Source: Costus lasius
Taxonomy: Eukaryota; Streptophyta; Magnoliopsida; Zingiberales; Costaceae
DNA: 64,000 bases
Assembly (NCBI GenBank): GCA_027563935.2
Contig: CM050451.1
Coordinates: 103,877,565 to 103,941,564, forward strand
Direction of reading: 5' to 3'
Position 1 is the stretch's first letter; every line of letters starts with the position of its first letter. Below the pieces are notes generated by a model. It ran no database searches. It was not told the DNA's origin and worked only from the letters and a program-made list of their open reading frames with translations. Positions 10,990-22,084 of the stretch are shown piece after piece. The position numbers were made by a program, and so were the translations under genes.

Positions 10990-12670
10990 TGACGCAGCAG
11001 ATGTATAGGTAGGGGGGGGGGGGTCCTTAGGTCAGTACTCTAAGGTGGGGGAAAACCCATGATGCAGAAATCGTGAGAGGGTCTTGAGGCGAGGGAATAG
11101 AAAATGTGCGAAACGAAGAAAACCCAGGGAAAGCAGATAAAATCATTGCCGCGTCGGGCAACTTGAGCAATACCAGTAAAGCGCGAGATCGACGGTGCAC
11201 TACTACAAATGTAAAATACTCACCTCTCAAGACGAGCCAATTTTCTTGATGCAAACACGGGCGCGCAGAACCTAGGCGGGACTGCGGAGGCGGAATGTGG
11301 CAAATCCGAGACGCAACATAGGAACAAGCAGAATTCTTAGAAAGGACCCAGAGCCTTGGAAGGGACCCTGGGTGTTTTGATTGAAAGCTGAAATTACTAC
11401 AAGGAGGAAGCGAGGGCTCTAGGCGAACTCCCCGGAGTTTGCTGGCCTGATCCTTCGCGTGGGGGAAGGAGAGATACACCAAAACTAAAAAAAACACACC
11501 AGCCCCTTAGCCCTCTTTTATAGAGTAAGAGGGAAAGGGGTCACATGAGACACACATGAGGAAGTTGGAGAAGCCAACAACCTCCAAAAGGAGTCAAGAT
11601 GCTCCTTAACAACTACTAACTAACTAATCAACAACACTTTCATCATGAAAGAGCATGGGGCGCATGAGGATGGCAGGGGAGTATGGGGCGCATGAGGATG
11701 GCAGGGGCGCATGGGAAGGAATCCTGCGTGGGCGCCGGTGTGTGTGGGCTGGGCCGCTGTCCAGGCCTTCGCGGGCTAGACCATCTCGGAGCACGCGACC
11801 ACGAAGCAACAGAACTTGCTTATCGTGGGCTGGTTTTGGACATTGGTGTCAATCTCCTGGGCCAAGTTGAGGACTCGGTTGTTGTAGCGATCCGTGGTCG
11901 ACGGCTCCGGTTGCTCTTGACGTTGTATTGGAGGTCCGTGAGGAGGGGGCGCCATGGGGGCTAGCGGAATGGAGTCCAGTGAGATGGAGGAGGGACTCAC
12001 GTGGCCTACGGAATGATCTGGTGGCTGGGACGAACGCTGCGAACGCCGAACTTCATGCAGAATCGGGCCTGTCTTTGCTGCAGGGTCACTCATGGCCTGG
12101 CCGTGCTTGCACTCACGGGCGTGTTCGGGTGGCCTGGGGTCTGCAGAGTCGTTCACGGCCTTGCTGTGCATCCTGTCATGGCCGTGCTCGTCAAATACGG
12201 TAGTGTCGTGGAACTCCTTACGGGCCGTAATTCGAGGTCGCAAATCCACAGAAGGTTTGGGCATTGCCGTGCTACTGGGCACGGCCTGGCCGTGCTGAGG
12301 CCGGCCAATTTTCGTCGAGGCGGGCACGGGCTAGGGCACGGCCGTGCGCCTGGCCGTGCTTTCTTTCGCGTGGTCACCCTACCGTGTCACGGGCGTGCTG
12401 CTTGACACGGCCTGGCCGTGTCGGGGTCCGCCAGTGTTTGCCGAGGCGGGCATGGTTTGGGGCATGGCCGTGTGCTCGGCTTTGCCATCTTCATGGTCTC
12501 CTTCAGAACCCGTCACGACCGTGACGGGGAGCACGGCCTGGCCATGTTTGCTGCGGCAGAGCTCCGTTGGACCTGGAATTTCCTGGGCTTCTTCCTCTGG
12601 TCCCCGGGGGTATTCCCAAGAGTACTCCAAGGGTGGTGGGGAGCTCCAAGTGTCGCTCATGACTCCGTCA
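10990..12670 (-). repeat. 5' LTR of the minus-strand gypsy element (1681 bp)
   Basis: On the minus strand it begins TGACGGAGTCATGAG and ends CTGCTGCGTCA, giving TGACG..CGTCA ends. Block matches to the plus-strand solo LTR at 19463-21036 run the full length: the start, the CTATAAAAGAG TATA region (about 11514-11524), TTTCAATCAAAA, GAGTATTTTACATT, CCTCAAGACCCTCTC and the end. A G-run (about 11012-11022) lies near its 3' end. It contains a CACGGCC/GGCCGTG palindrome cluster. Confidence 0.87.
12030..12560 (-). repeat. CACGGCCTGGCCGTG palindrome cluster in the gypsy LTR
   Basis: About a dozen copies of CACGGCC-TGGCCGTG, CACGGGCGTG and close variants occupy this half-kilobase, with repeats roughly every 60-75 bp. 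The same kind of cluster occurs at the matching place of the solo LTR (19600-20050), where individual units differ, so the cluster is evolving unit by unit. Confidence 0.75.
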
Positions 12671-12675
12671 CTTAG
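12671..12675. repeat. CTTAG target-site duplication, left copy
   Basis: CTTAG occurs at 12671-12675 and again at 14104-14108, flanking the solo LTR between them exactly. It also touches the outer end of the neighbouring LTR (12670), so it may double as that element's own target duplication. Confidence 0.75.
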
Positions 12676-14103
12676 TGTCAGACCTGGTTTAGCTGGTCCA
12701 GGCCCATGGACTCTTGGGTCGGGCCAAGCCCGAATACACACCAAGGCCCCCTCAGCAGGACTAAAATTGGAGAGAGATTGGGCCGGTCAACGTTCAATGT
12801 TGACCGCCCCAAATCGGAGGAAGACGGCTTCAAAAGTGAGCATCGCGCAGGCAACGGGATTTTGGCAAGCTCTGCAACGGCCTTCCCGAGATTTGGACAA
12901 CGCAAAAGAGGAAGCGGGCAACGAGGCAGAGGCGACTTCCTCTTGACCTTCCCGGACGACGCGGACGGTGGGTGATGGTTTCGGCACAAACCCGAGAGGC
13001 GGCCGAGTCCTGAGGCGTTCGCGAGATACGGATGCAAGCGCAATTTCCTCGGACGAGAGGCGCGAAGCTCTCAGACACGATGGTGTCCGAACCCAGCGGA
13101 AGACGCAGGGTCGACAGGCAACGCAAACGCGCGGAAGAAGCGGACGCGGCGTCGTCAACCCGAAGCTGGCCGCAGCTGCCGACGGAGTCTTCGGAGGAAG
13201 ACTCGGGCAGTGTCGCAAGCGGAGGCGACGGCGCGTCCTTATAAGGGAAGCTATGATCGAGCGGAAGGGGAGTGCGCGATGGAGAGCGACTCCACCAGGT
13301 GAGCGGGTACGCCACCACCGGCGACGGCGAGGCGCGCCGTCGCCCCATCCAAACCCACAGACGGAACAAGGAGAGTCTGTGAGCTTGAGGGAGCCGGCGA
13401 CGACGAGCGTCGAGGCGAGAGAAAGGTGAACGAGAGATTGTAACCGTCGACAGAGGTCGACGGCGAGGGAGGGAAGAGGGGCACCGGCCGGAGGGCCGAC
13501 GGCGAGTTTAGAGGAAGTCTGTAATGTATTCCGGGAATAAACGAAGCTTTCTCCACTCCGATATCCTCTTCCCCTGTTTGTGGTCCTTTCCGCGGTATCG
13601 ACGACGAGCTTCGACGGCAGGCGGCTGTCGGACGGCGATCAGGCGATGCGAGGAAGAAGACAAGCGTTTCGAACACTCGGGCGTTAGAAATGAGGAGCGT
13701 CAACGCAGTCAATGGAAGCGTAATTTCGATTTCGCGATTTTGGACGAAATCAGAACGCCGACACAAGACGACGTCAGCCGACATAAATTTTGGCGCTGCG
13801 GATTTCGGCGAGTTGGGCGACGTTAGCAATCGATCGGCTGACGTAGGCGGGAGAGATTAATTCGGTAATTGGCACTGACGAGTTGATTTTGACTTTCGGT
13901 CAAAATCGAGGAAAGGTATCAATTTAGGGTTTTCCGAGTGAATTGTAATTTGGGGATTCAAATTGAGCGGGGAACTAGGGTTTCGAATTTGGGGACGAGA
14001 TTCGGTCCGGAAACCCTAGCGCGATCACGTTCTGGTGTTCCGCCGGACGGCTCTAGGAAGCGGATAAGCGCTGTTCTTAGACCGTTCTGACCGGGGCGTG
14101 ACA
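12676..14103 (-). repeat. Solo LTR, minus strand (about 1428 bp)
   Basis: The minus strand begins TGTCACGCCCCGGTCAG, a start I recognise from plant gypsy LTRs, and ends CCAGGTCTGACA. The ends form TGTCA..TGACA and five-base CTTAG duplications flank it. No internal region or second LTR is attached, so it is a solo LTR. A TATA-like CTTATAAGG lies at about 13238-13246 on the minus strand. ORFs in several frames here reflect GC richness. It is unrelated by eye to the adjacent LTR. Confidence 0.8.
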
Positions 14104-14108
14104 CTTAG

Positions 14109-15000
14109 TAACTTAACCTTGAACAATTCTGGCTTTTCACGCATGCAGTAACAGGGGAAGCAGGCGTCGAATCAGAGACGAGCTCCCGAGTCCAAAGAGA
14201 TGGCGGGCGTGAACCAAGATCAGGCATCGGCAATGAAGCAAGGGGCGGGCATTGTCGGCGTCTGATCTGGAGGGAGGCAGTGCTGACGTCATCCGAGGCA
14301 AAAGGCGAGCGAGTAGGTCGACGGAGAACAGTCGTCTGGTGGCAGGAAAGTCAGCGCCGGATTTCACAGGCGTTGTGAAGCTGAACGGCGGCATTCGTGA
14401 TCGGAGATGAAGAGGAAGCGGACAGATCTGGGGATGAAAGAGGTGGAAGCGGCGATGCAAGAGGCGCCGATTGGGCAGAGGGCGGGTGATGTCGTTTTCA
14501 GGTTCGGCTAGTGATGACGGTGTTGTCGTTCGAAATTTCTAGCATCGGCAATCTGGAGACAGGAGCAGGTATCGTCGGCGTTGATGGTGGCTGGGTAGCT
14601 GCAGTTGAGGAGAGGCGTTGAGGAAATCGTCGCGAGGAGGAGATGGATTTGGGGTCGGCGAGATTTCTGGTCGGTGAATCAAAGGACAGGCGCTACGATG
14701 GTGGCGATTGAGGAGTTGACGGAATCCGATGATGGTGGTGGACGAAGAACCAGGGAAAGTGTGAAGATGGTGAGCGACATTGGTGGTGGCAAGAGGATTT
14801 GATGGCGGGGGGATGATGGTAGCAAGGATGAAAGCAACGAATGGGTATGATGCTGGCTGATTGTGGAGTTGGCTAGAAATTTTGGAAGAAGTTGGAAATC
14901 GGAATGAGGAACGATGGATTGCCGAGAAAGTCGTGAAACTTGAAAGAGAAACCCTAGCCCTCACGGCCAGCACCCTCACGATGCGAGAACGCAATAGCGC
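14109..15000. other. GC-rich stretch without a recognised gene
   Basis: Open frames exist on both strands (a 107- and a 151-codon frame on the minus strand), but none shows a motif I know, and Ser/Pro/Arg richness suggests chance. On the minus strand it follows the LTR-like segment at 15001-15515, so it could be the leader or body of an unrecognised element. Confidence 0.4.
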
Positions 15001-15515
15001 TGATAATAGGAAGCAAAGAAAATTTTATTCAGCCTAAATCCCTCCTTCCCTTTAGGATTACAATGCTTAAATAGATCTCACACTTGCTAAATTTAGAAAA
15101 CTGAATCCTACTATGAATTATAAAATTACATGCTAAAAAAATAAAATAATGCCCTAACAATAATATCTAATTAAAAGAAAAATAAATTCAAATATTTAGG
15201 CGGTAGCAGGCCGACTTTCGATGAGCTCATTTAGATCTTCTGGGCCTGTCTTCAGGCCCATCTTCTATGTCCTCATCACCTTCTTCGGCGTCTGTTCTCC
15301 AAAAACGAGTGGATGCCAACGGTCGAAAGGAGATTAGCGATTCACACCCAAGCGATTTCCGCGTCGTCGATACTACGGCCAAACAGTACAAAAACTTCAC
15401 CGATGTCCGAATAACGTGCCGAAAGAAGCGCCGAAACTTCCTTCGCGTCCGCGTCGACAGAACAAATCGGTTAATCCTTGCAATCTCAGCACTATAATCC
15501 CACCTCTGATACCAC
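15001..15515 (-). repeat. Possible LTR-like segment, minus strand
   Basis: The minus strand holds a TATA-like CTATTTAAG (about 15071), an AATAAA (about 15031), then CCTATTATCAGCGCTATTG, a degraded look-alike of the tRNA-Met primer site TGGTATCAGAGC. At 15501-15514 a better primer-like GTGGTATCAGAGG is preceded by a purine-rich run. The two signals do not combine into one clean LTR, and no target duplication was found. Confidence 0.3.
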
Positions 15516-16260
15516 AGGCTCTCCTCTTTTTTTTTGTGTGCTACCGAGAGCTTCTTCTATTCCTCCCTCTTTTTTTTTCCCTCCTCTTTGGCCTTCGGCT
15601 GCCGCCCTCCTCTTAATGTTGCCGCTCCAATTTTTTTGTCGAGCCCTTCTGCCGCTCTCTTTTATTTGCAGCCGAGCCTCCCTTTGCCGAGACCTTCTTC
15701 TCCTGCTCTCTTTTTGCCAGAGTATTGTTGGACGCCAGAGAGTCTTTTTTTGCTCTGAACGCTAACTCCCCTTTTATAAAAGAGTCGCTCAATTTTTGAT
15801 TCGATTCCATTGTTCTTCTTTCTATGATTTTGTTTCTTCCTCCCTTTTCTGGTCGAGATTTTATTTACTTGCTGCTGATTTCGATTTTGCCTATTCTGCA
15901 TTCTCCTCTTCCTTGTTTGTGTGCGCATAAACAAATTCTGTTCTTGCCCCTTTTTTTTTTACTTTCTTCTTTCTTGCCGTAACTGGTTACACGTCGAGAC
16001 TTATTTCCTCTTTTATATTTTGCCTATTCTGAATTTTCCTTCCCAAATTTGCTTTTTTTCTTTTTTTTTGGCTGTAATTACCCAGACACCACTTTATCAT
16101 ATTTCCTTATTTCTTTTTCATTTTACTTCCTTATTTATCCTCTGATTACCGCTGTCGACCCAATTGGTATTCTCCTTCGATTGATTCCCCTTTTCTCTCA
16201 CTCTTTTTTTTTCTTTTTATCTTTTTATTTTAAGTTTCCAACTTTTCCATAATCAAAACT
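15516..16260. other. Pyrimidine-rich tract, no gene
   Basis: Strong T/C strand bias with many T runs of 8-10. The open frames are low-complexity (Phe/Leu/Ser). Nothing else is seen. Confidence 0.6.
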
Positions 16261-17899
16261 CAATTTTGACTTTGGCCTTTAGGCGTATCTTTTTAAGTCT
16301 TGACTTTGATCTAGGTCTGAACTTTAATCTAAGCATTCTTTTTATTTTACTATATGCAAGTAAATCATATATAGAATCTGTATGAATATATTAATGCTCA
16401 AATAGATTATTAATATTTGAAAAACTTGTCAGGTTTGGAAGCTGATCTGAGGAGCTTGTCTCCACCGAAGTAGTGAGAAGACCTGAGAGCTTACGGATTA
16501 TGAACATTGGAAATGCAATGAGCAACTGTAGCAACGTTATATCTATATCAAGTAGTGGTTGTCTTGCTGCTAGACTGGATTATGGATTGATAGACTGTGG
16601 AACACTAATCCCCCAGCACAAATTCCTTGACATTTTTTTTTTACTGGTCATTGATAAGAATGTACCAGTGTATGACATGTTCACTAAAAAGAACTCCTGG
16701 ACTGAACTTTGTTATGATTACAATTTTTTTCTTCATCTGTTTGTTGCTAAAATTCAGCTCCTCGTTATGTTGTAATCTCATATTGCATTTCTCTGCAAAA
16801 TGACACTGCTTTTCTCTTAAGGATGCAAACTCTTGGTGAATGAAGGGGTCTTGGGCTGATCTTGTCCTTTCAAAATCGAGCTTTTTTATTTGGGTCTCTT
16901 GTCTGAACAAAGCTAATATATAAAGGAAGAGCTTTTTTTGCTTGGTTCTTCTTGCATTTTTCGTGGTACCACTATTGCTAATCTCCTCCTCTGCGACTCT
17001 AGGAACCATCTATCTTTGATTCTCTAAATGTCCAGTTCGAATAATGACATTTCCCTAATTCAATAATCTGGGCAGTAGAACCCTTATATTAATCTTCTTC
17101 AATGGAGTGATGATGTGTGAAAATCCGCATTTGTAAAGACTCATCCCTTTTTTATGATCAAAGTCAATTTGTTGGCAAAACTGAAATTTTGGTAAAAAAA
17201 ATTAGTTTCAACATGAATTTTAACCTAATTAGGCCTAATAAATGATGACCCTTTGGTTGGTACGATATCCCAAGTTTGGAGAACCTAATTGATATAAAAC
17301 CAAGATAAGCGGTGACTTTGTGCTCAAAACCTCACTCTTTAGGTTGCATGGGAAGAAACCTTTGCACATCTAATAGCCAAGGTTTTACATATCAGTAAAT
17401 ACTAGTTTATAGACCCTATCGGACTAGTATATACTGATCCAGACCGGAACATACTAGTTTGCACTAATACTAAGGTTTTAAATATTGGTAAGTAATAGTG
17501 TATAGACCTCTATGTAGTAATCCACTATCACGGTACATACTAACATGTACTTGGCGGTACTATTAAATTATATATATATGGTAACGAATTAACACAAGGT
17601 TGGACCAATACTGCACAGTAGAGTGATGCAAATTGGTTTTTAAAACATGGCTAACAAGCTTAATCTCATATTTGGCAATATTTCAGCGCATTATGCAGTA
17701 CTTTAACATAGAAAAAAAATGGCATACTGACTTGTAAACAAATAGGAAAACAAAAAAGTTCTTTTGCATTTTTTCAGTCATTCTGTCACAAAAAATTGCA
17801 GTAAATTGATATTTTTAGCAGAACCTTGTCAATTAAAATAATGGGATTTCATATACAAACCTGGGTGGTGGGTTCATATCAAGAACTTTCCATTCAAGC
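16261..17899. other. AT-rich non-coding stretch
   Basis: No supported gene. Two diverged direct copies of an AAGGTTTTA-xATAT..GTAA.TA..AGT.TATAGACC motif lie at about 17380-17420 and 17472-17512, possibly remnants of a small repeat. Confidence 0.5.
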
Positions 17900-18379
17900 A
17901 TTGCTAAGTGTAAAAATTGCTAGGTACAGAAGAAAAAGCCACCAAAAACACATTTTTGAGCTACAGCAGGTCGAAGCCCTCTCCATAAAGCACCCCATCC
18001 TTCCAAAGATACAATTGCAGATGGTTCTTTAACCTCAGAAGCAAGTGGAGGCCTTCCAGTACCAGTTAGCATCCATGGATACTGCTTCAGCGCACCAACA
18101 ATATCTCTATGAGTTGAAGGAAGAGTAGATAAGAGGCCAATCGTATGATTCAATGCCTTCGTATCAGGAGTGCAACCAGGCAGTAGTCTTGAAATAAGTG
18201 GAGGCACTCCTTCCATGACTCCCGCAGCACGATAGCTTTTTAATTGAGAAGCTGACCAAACTTGTCTTCGAAGTTTAAAAAGTTCAAAGGGGGGGTGCAA
18301 ACAACAGCTTCCATGGCACCTGCTGCTATTCCCGCCAAAAGAGCCTCAGAAATATGCACATAACGGTATTCTCTTCCAT
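17900..18379 (-). pseudogene. Mitochondrial carrier family exon, decayed
   Basis: The minus-strand translation from 18379 reads EYRYVHISEALLAGIAAGAM, then PFELFKLRRQ, LPGCTPDTKALNHTIGLLST, QYPWMLTGTGRPPL, SLEGWGALWRGLRP and VFGGFFF. PFELFK fits the P-x-[DE]-x-x-[KR] signature of mitochondrial solute carriers, and the rest matches a plant member of that family as I remember it. An intron acceptor (TTGGTAG) precedes the exon. A run of seven G on the plus strand (18289-18295) shifts the frame, and a TAG replaces the Trp expected after FFFCT (about 17930). Only one or two exons are present, so this is a gene fragment, not a working transporter. Confidence 0.72.
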
Positions 18380-19457
18380 CTACCAAATACGACCAACATA
18401 TATAGAATAAGAGTACTTACCAGGAAAAAAGAATAAGAAAACAAGAATTCTCACGCACCAGAGATGTATAATATCTAATATAAGCCATACTACATAAGTT
18501 GCTTCAAAAGCATATCCCAGAAAAAAATAATGAGATCTGTGTGCTAACTAAACATGAACAGAGTTCTACAAGCATTATGGGAACTGTGGAAGCCCTAACA
18601 AAATCAAAAACTAATCGTCATGAATCTGTACCATCCAGTCACCATCAAGCAAGCTGTCTTGCGCCTAGCATGACATGCTAGTTCATCTTTTAGTGTAGCT
18701 AGAAAGATAGCGCTGGACCTTTTTATACTCATATTAACTAGAGATACTGATTTATATCATTTTTCATATGTGAATAACCAAATAGAAAATCAACATATTT
18801 GACACATTCCTACATTACAAAGCAAAAAACACTGGCGTTATTTGTGTTATCATGTATTTTCACTACTTCACATTGATAGCAAACTCATGAAGTGCTTAAT
18901 TGTTAAATAAGTAGCATGTGAAGAATATGCACCAACCCAAAAAAAGTTTCCTCTTGTAATGGAAAAGGGGAACCAAAGACCCAGATGTAATTAAATCCTA
19001 CATATCAAAGTGATATAAGGATATGATATATGTGTTTTTTCCAAGCCAATGAGCAATCAAGAGAAATATTGTAACATTTGAATAGTAGCACTTTGAAATG
19101 ATAATGGATTGGATCTGGATATAAGATTACATGATTATTTGAGGTGATGAATTTAGCCATGTGATCAAAGACTCATTCTACCCAAGTTCTCTTAGTAGTA
19201 TACTGGACCAGCCTTGGTTTTTCTTGGCATTTTGCAGCTACAAACAAGAGGAACGAGATGAGACTTGGAACTAAGGAGCAGACTGGCTTGTCTTCAGGGG
19301 ATTTTTCAACAAGGGAAAAGAAGAATGAGATTCTACCTCTATAGCCAAAAATCTAAAGGTCTGTGATACTTTTCGTTCATGGATTATATGTGATGAAATG
19401 GTGATGCGTATTGATGTTTCAATAGGATTTTTATATAGCCAGCTTATTCATGTTTTA
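18380..19457. other. AT-rich non-coding stretch
   Basis: It may include introns of the carrier-gene fragment, but no second carrier exon was recognised on the minus strand. No RNA gene or repeat seen. Confidence 0.5.
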
Positions 19458-19462
19458 GTCAC

Positions 19463-21036
19463 TGACGGATTCATAGGTGAGCATTGGGAGGCTCCAACAC
19501 CCTTAGAAAACACCAGGGAAAGCTCCCCAGGGCTAGAGGAAGCTACCCCGAAAACTTCAAATCAAACGAGCCCTGCACGGAGCCTCACAGCCCAGCCATG
19601 AAGAAGGTCACTGCCATGACCACCATGGCGGAAACAGGAATGCCCATGCCTCCACGCATGGCCCCGGCCATGAAGAGCTCGGCGGACAGATGCACGCACG
19701 TGACAGACAGACGCACGCCCATGACACGGTCACAATCCCACGTGGAAGAAAGCACGGCCGTGAAGGAGTTCATGGCCGCACAAGCCCCGCCCTTAGTCAA
19801 TTGGCCGAATTCACGGATTACGTTCACGCCCGTGAATGGAAGCACAGCCTGGCCATGACAAGCTCAGCCCAGATCAACACTGCGTCCCACACCCATGATG
19901 CGGCCATAAAAGTTTCGGCCAAATCTTCACCAACCGTTCACGGTTGCAACTCGATGCACGGCCCGACCGTGATGGCCTCGGCAGAATTCGTAGGACCCGT
20001 TCACGCTCGTGAACACAAGCATGGCCAGGCTGTGAACAGCTCGAAAACGCATATGAGTCATGATGTTCGACGTTCCCAGCGATCCTCACATCCCCTGACT
20101 GTTTTGTGGGGATCGTGAGTCCATCCTCCGCCTCAACGGAGCCCATCCACCCCATCAACTTGCCAAACTTTCCAAGAGGGTCTCCCTAAGAACCGATAAC
20201 AGATCGCTACCACAATCGAGTCCTCAATACCGCTCAGGAGTCGGCCAATACCGTGCGGAACCAATCCATGGTTAGTAGGTTCTGTTGCTTCGTGGTGGCT
20301 TGCTCGGATATGGTTTAAACATCCGCAAAGGCCAATCAATGGCCCACTTGCTACCTGCGACTCCAGCCCCATGCGCCAGCCTCATCACTTTAGTTGGTAG
20401 AAGACTACTTTATGTTAGTTAGGATATTATTCCCAGCATCTTTTACTTTATTTTGTGTGTAAAGGGTTAGTTAGCATCTTTAACAACCCCTTCTCATGCT
20501 TTTCATATGACTCCTCCCCTCTTGATCTATAAAAGAGCAAGAGGAGTTAGTGTGTTTTTTAGTTTTCGCTGTAGTAGAAACTCTCCCCCACACGAGAGCC
20601 TAGGTCCAATATAACTCTAGCATTCTCCGTTGTCCTTCATTTTCTGCTTTCAATCAAAAGAGCCATAGTGATACAACTCACCCCCGCCGCCTTTTTATCA
20701 CATTCTGCATTCTTGCGTTTGCGCTGTGTCTTGGATGGGCGGAATCCCACCTTCGCAACGCTATGGAGGAACTGGGTGTGCACATTTGCAAGGGAAAATT
20801 TGGTTCTACGAGTAAGTTGAGTATTTTACATTCGTAGTTCAATCCGTTGCCTTTGACTCGCTGGGTTTTGCTCAAGTACGCATCTATATCGGCTTTTCTT
20901 TGGTTTTCCCTAGGTTTCCCTTCGTGTGCGATTTTCTTTTCCTCGTCTCAAGACCCTCTCCCATTTTCAGCATCATGATTATCACCCCCTAAAGTACTGA
21001 ACTAAGAACAACCCCTCCCAAAGTTCCGCTGCGTCA
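19463..21036 (+). repeat. Solo LTR, plus strand (1574 bp), GTCAC target duplication
   Basis: Begins TGACGGATTCATAGG and ends CCGCTGCGTCA. GTCAC at 19458-19462 and again at 21037-21041 flanks it perfectly. There is no primer site or internal region after it, so it is a solo LTR left by LTR-LTR recombination. It is the same family as the minus-strand LTR 10990-12670 by end-to-end block matches. TATA-like CTATAAAAGAG lies at about 20527. The intact duplication suggests the locus is little rearranged since insertion. Confidence 0.9.
19600..20050 (+). repeat. Palindrome cluster in the plus-strand solo LTR
   Basis: Units pair a TTCACGCCCGTGAA-like box with a CACGGCC..GGCCGTG-like box about 20-25 bp away. 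Examples are near 19690, 19753, 19823, 19938-19972 and 20000-20030, with a repeat step of roughly 65-70 bp. Confidence 0.75.
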
Positions 21037-21041
21037 GTCAC

Positions 21042-22084
21042 CCTGTTGTTTTGATGTCAAATGATGGTTTCTGAGAGTTTTTATGCCTACATAAGTTGAA
21101 ATATGTTTATGCACGAACTATATTGGATTGTGTGGCTTACAAACATTGTTTTATGTCATATTTGAGGGAAAACAAAATTGTAAAGGTTGGAACCGAAAGT
21201 GTATTGTGATAATAGTTTTGCACTAGTGAGTTTTAGCAAAGAAACTAGTAATGCTACATGTTCTGGACAACAAGAAGGTTGGATGTTGCCATGTTTTGGA
21301 CAGAGAGGCAGCTGTGAAGTGCTATCCAAAAGGTGGATAGAAATGAAATTTAGTTGTATGCCCATATTAATTGACATTGGGCCAACAGGTGAATTGCACA
21401 TGCTATCAAGAAATGGACAACAGTCAACCATCATTAGGTTTTGGAATTGAACAGAATCAGTGGTTGGGGTTAGTTGTACCAAATGGGCATCAATAGATAA
21501 GGGATGCTGTCTAGGAAAGTGCAGTGGTAAACTATAATAACCCACTTTGGACCAATATGTAGCTAAAACTTATGTCCGGCTATTTAGATTGACCTCAGTG
21601 TTGGACAACATTATAGCTTCAATGAACATTTCCTAGTCAACACTATTATTGTTGTTGTGCTAAGATTATTATATGGAATACTATATTAAAAGTTGAAACT
21701 AGGGTATTGTATATATTTTGAATTAGTCTCAACTCCATCAATACCATATGTCGTTAAGGACATATTTAGTGGATTGATATACTCGTACTTAAAGCCTTAG
21801 TTGAAACATATAGCTTGTGTTCAACATTAGTAATTTACATGCATGTTAATCTTATTTAAATTTATAAGAATAGAAGTTACAAATATGGAAAAGTGATCCC
21901 TTTTGAATACCAGAGAGGATATGGTTAAGTAGGATAAATCATAGCTGACATAACTAGTGTTATAATAATATCATTATGGTGAATCCAAACACCTTAAAAT
22001 AAGAAAGAAACTAGTATACACAAGCAAAGAACTGTGCTAGAAGCCTAGAACTAGAAGGCTAGGTTGCAAAGGAAATTTACTAGT
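21042..22084. other. AT-rich non-coding stretch
   Basis: No gene, RNA or repeat recognised. Small ORFs on both strands lack motifs. Confidence 0.5.

Larger units (their letters stand above)
9643..12670 (-). mobile_element. Minus-strand Ty3/gypsy element, interrupted by Athila-1 (5' LTR, leader and gag remain)
   Basis: Reading the minus strand: LTR 12670 to 10990, a tRNA-Met-like primer site, a short leader, then gag from 10871. Gag stops at the Athila-1 junction, so protease to integrase and the 3' LTR should lie left of the window, beyond the Athila-1 5' LTR. The zinc knuckle and the YRLREKYVPPTYRQ region are of gypsy type (chromovirus-like). Without pol the lineage cannot be named. Confidence 0.82.

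Noticed and set aside
12344..13429. Several 120-200 codon ORFs on both strands
   Set aside because: They overlap the gypsy LTR and the solo LTR, are GC-driven and low in complexity, and carry no motif.
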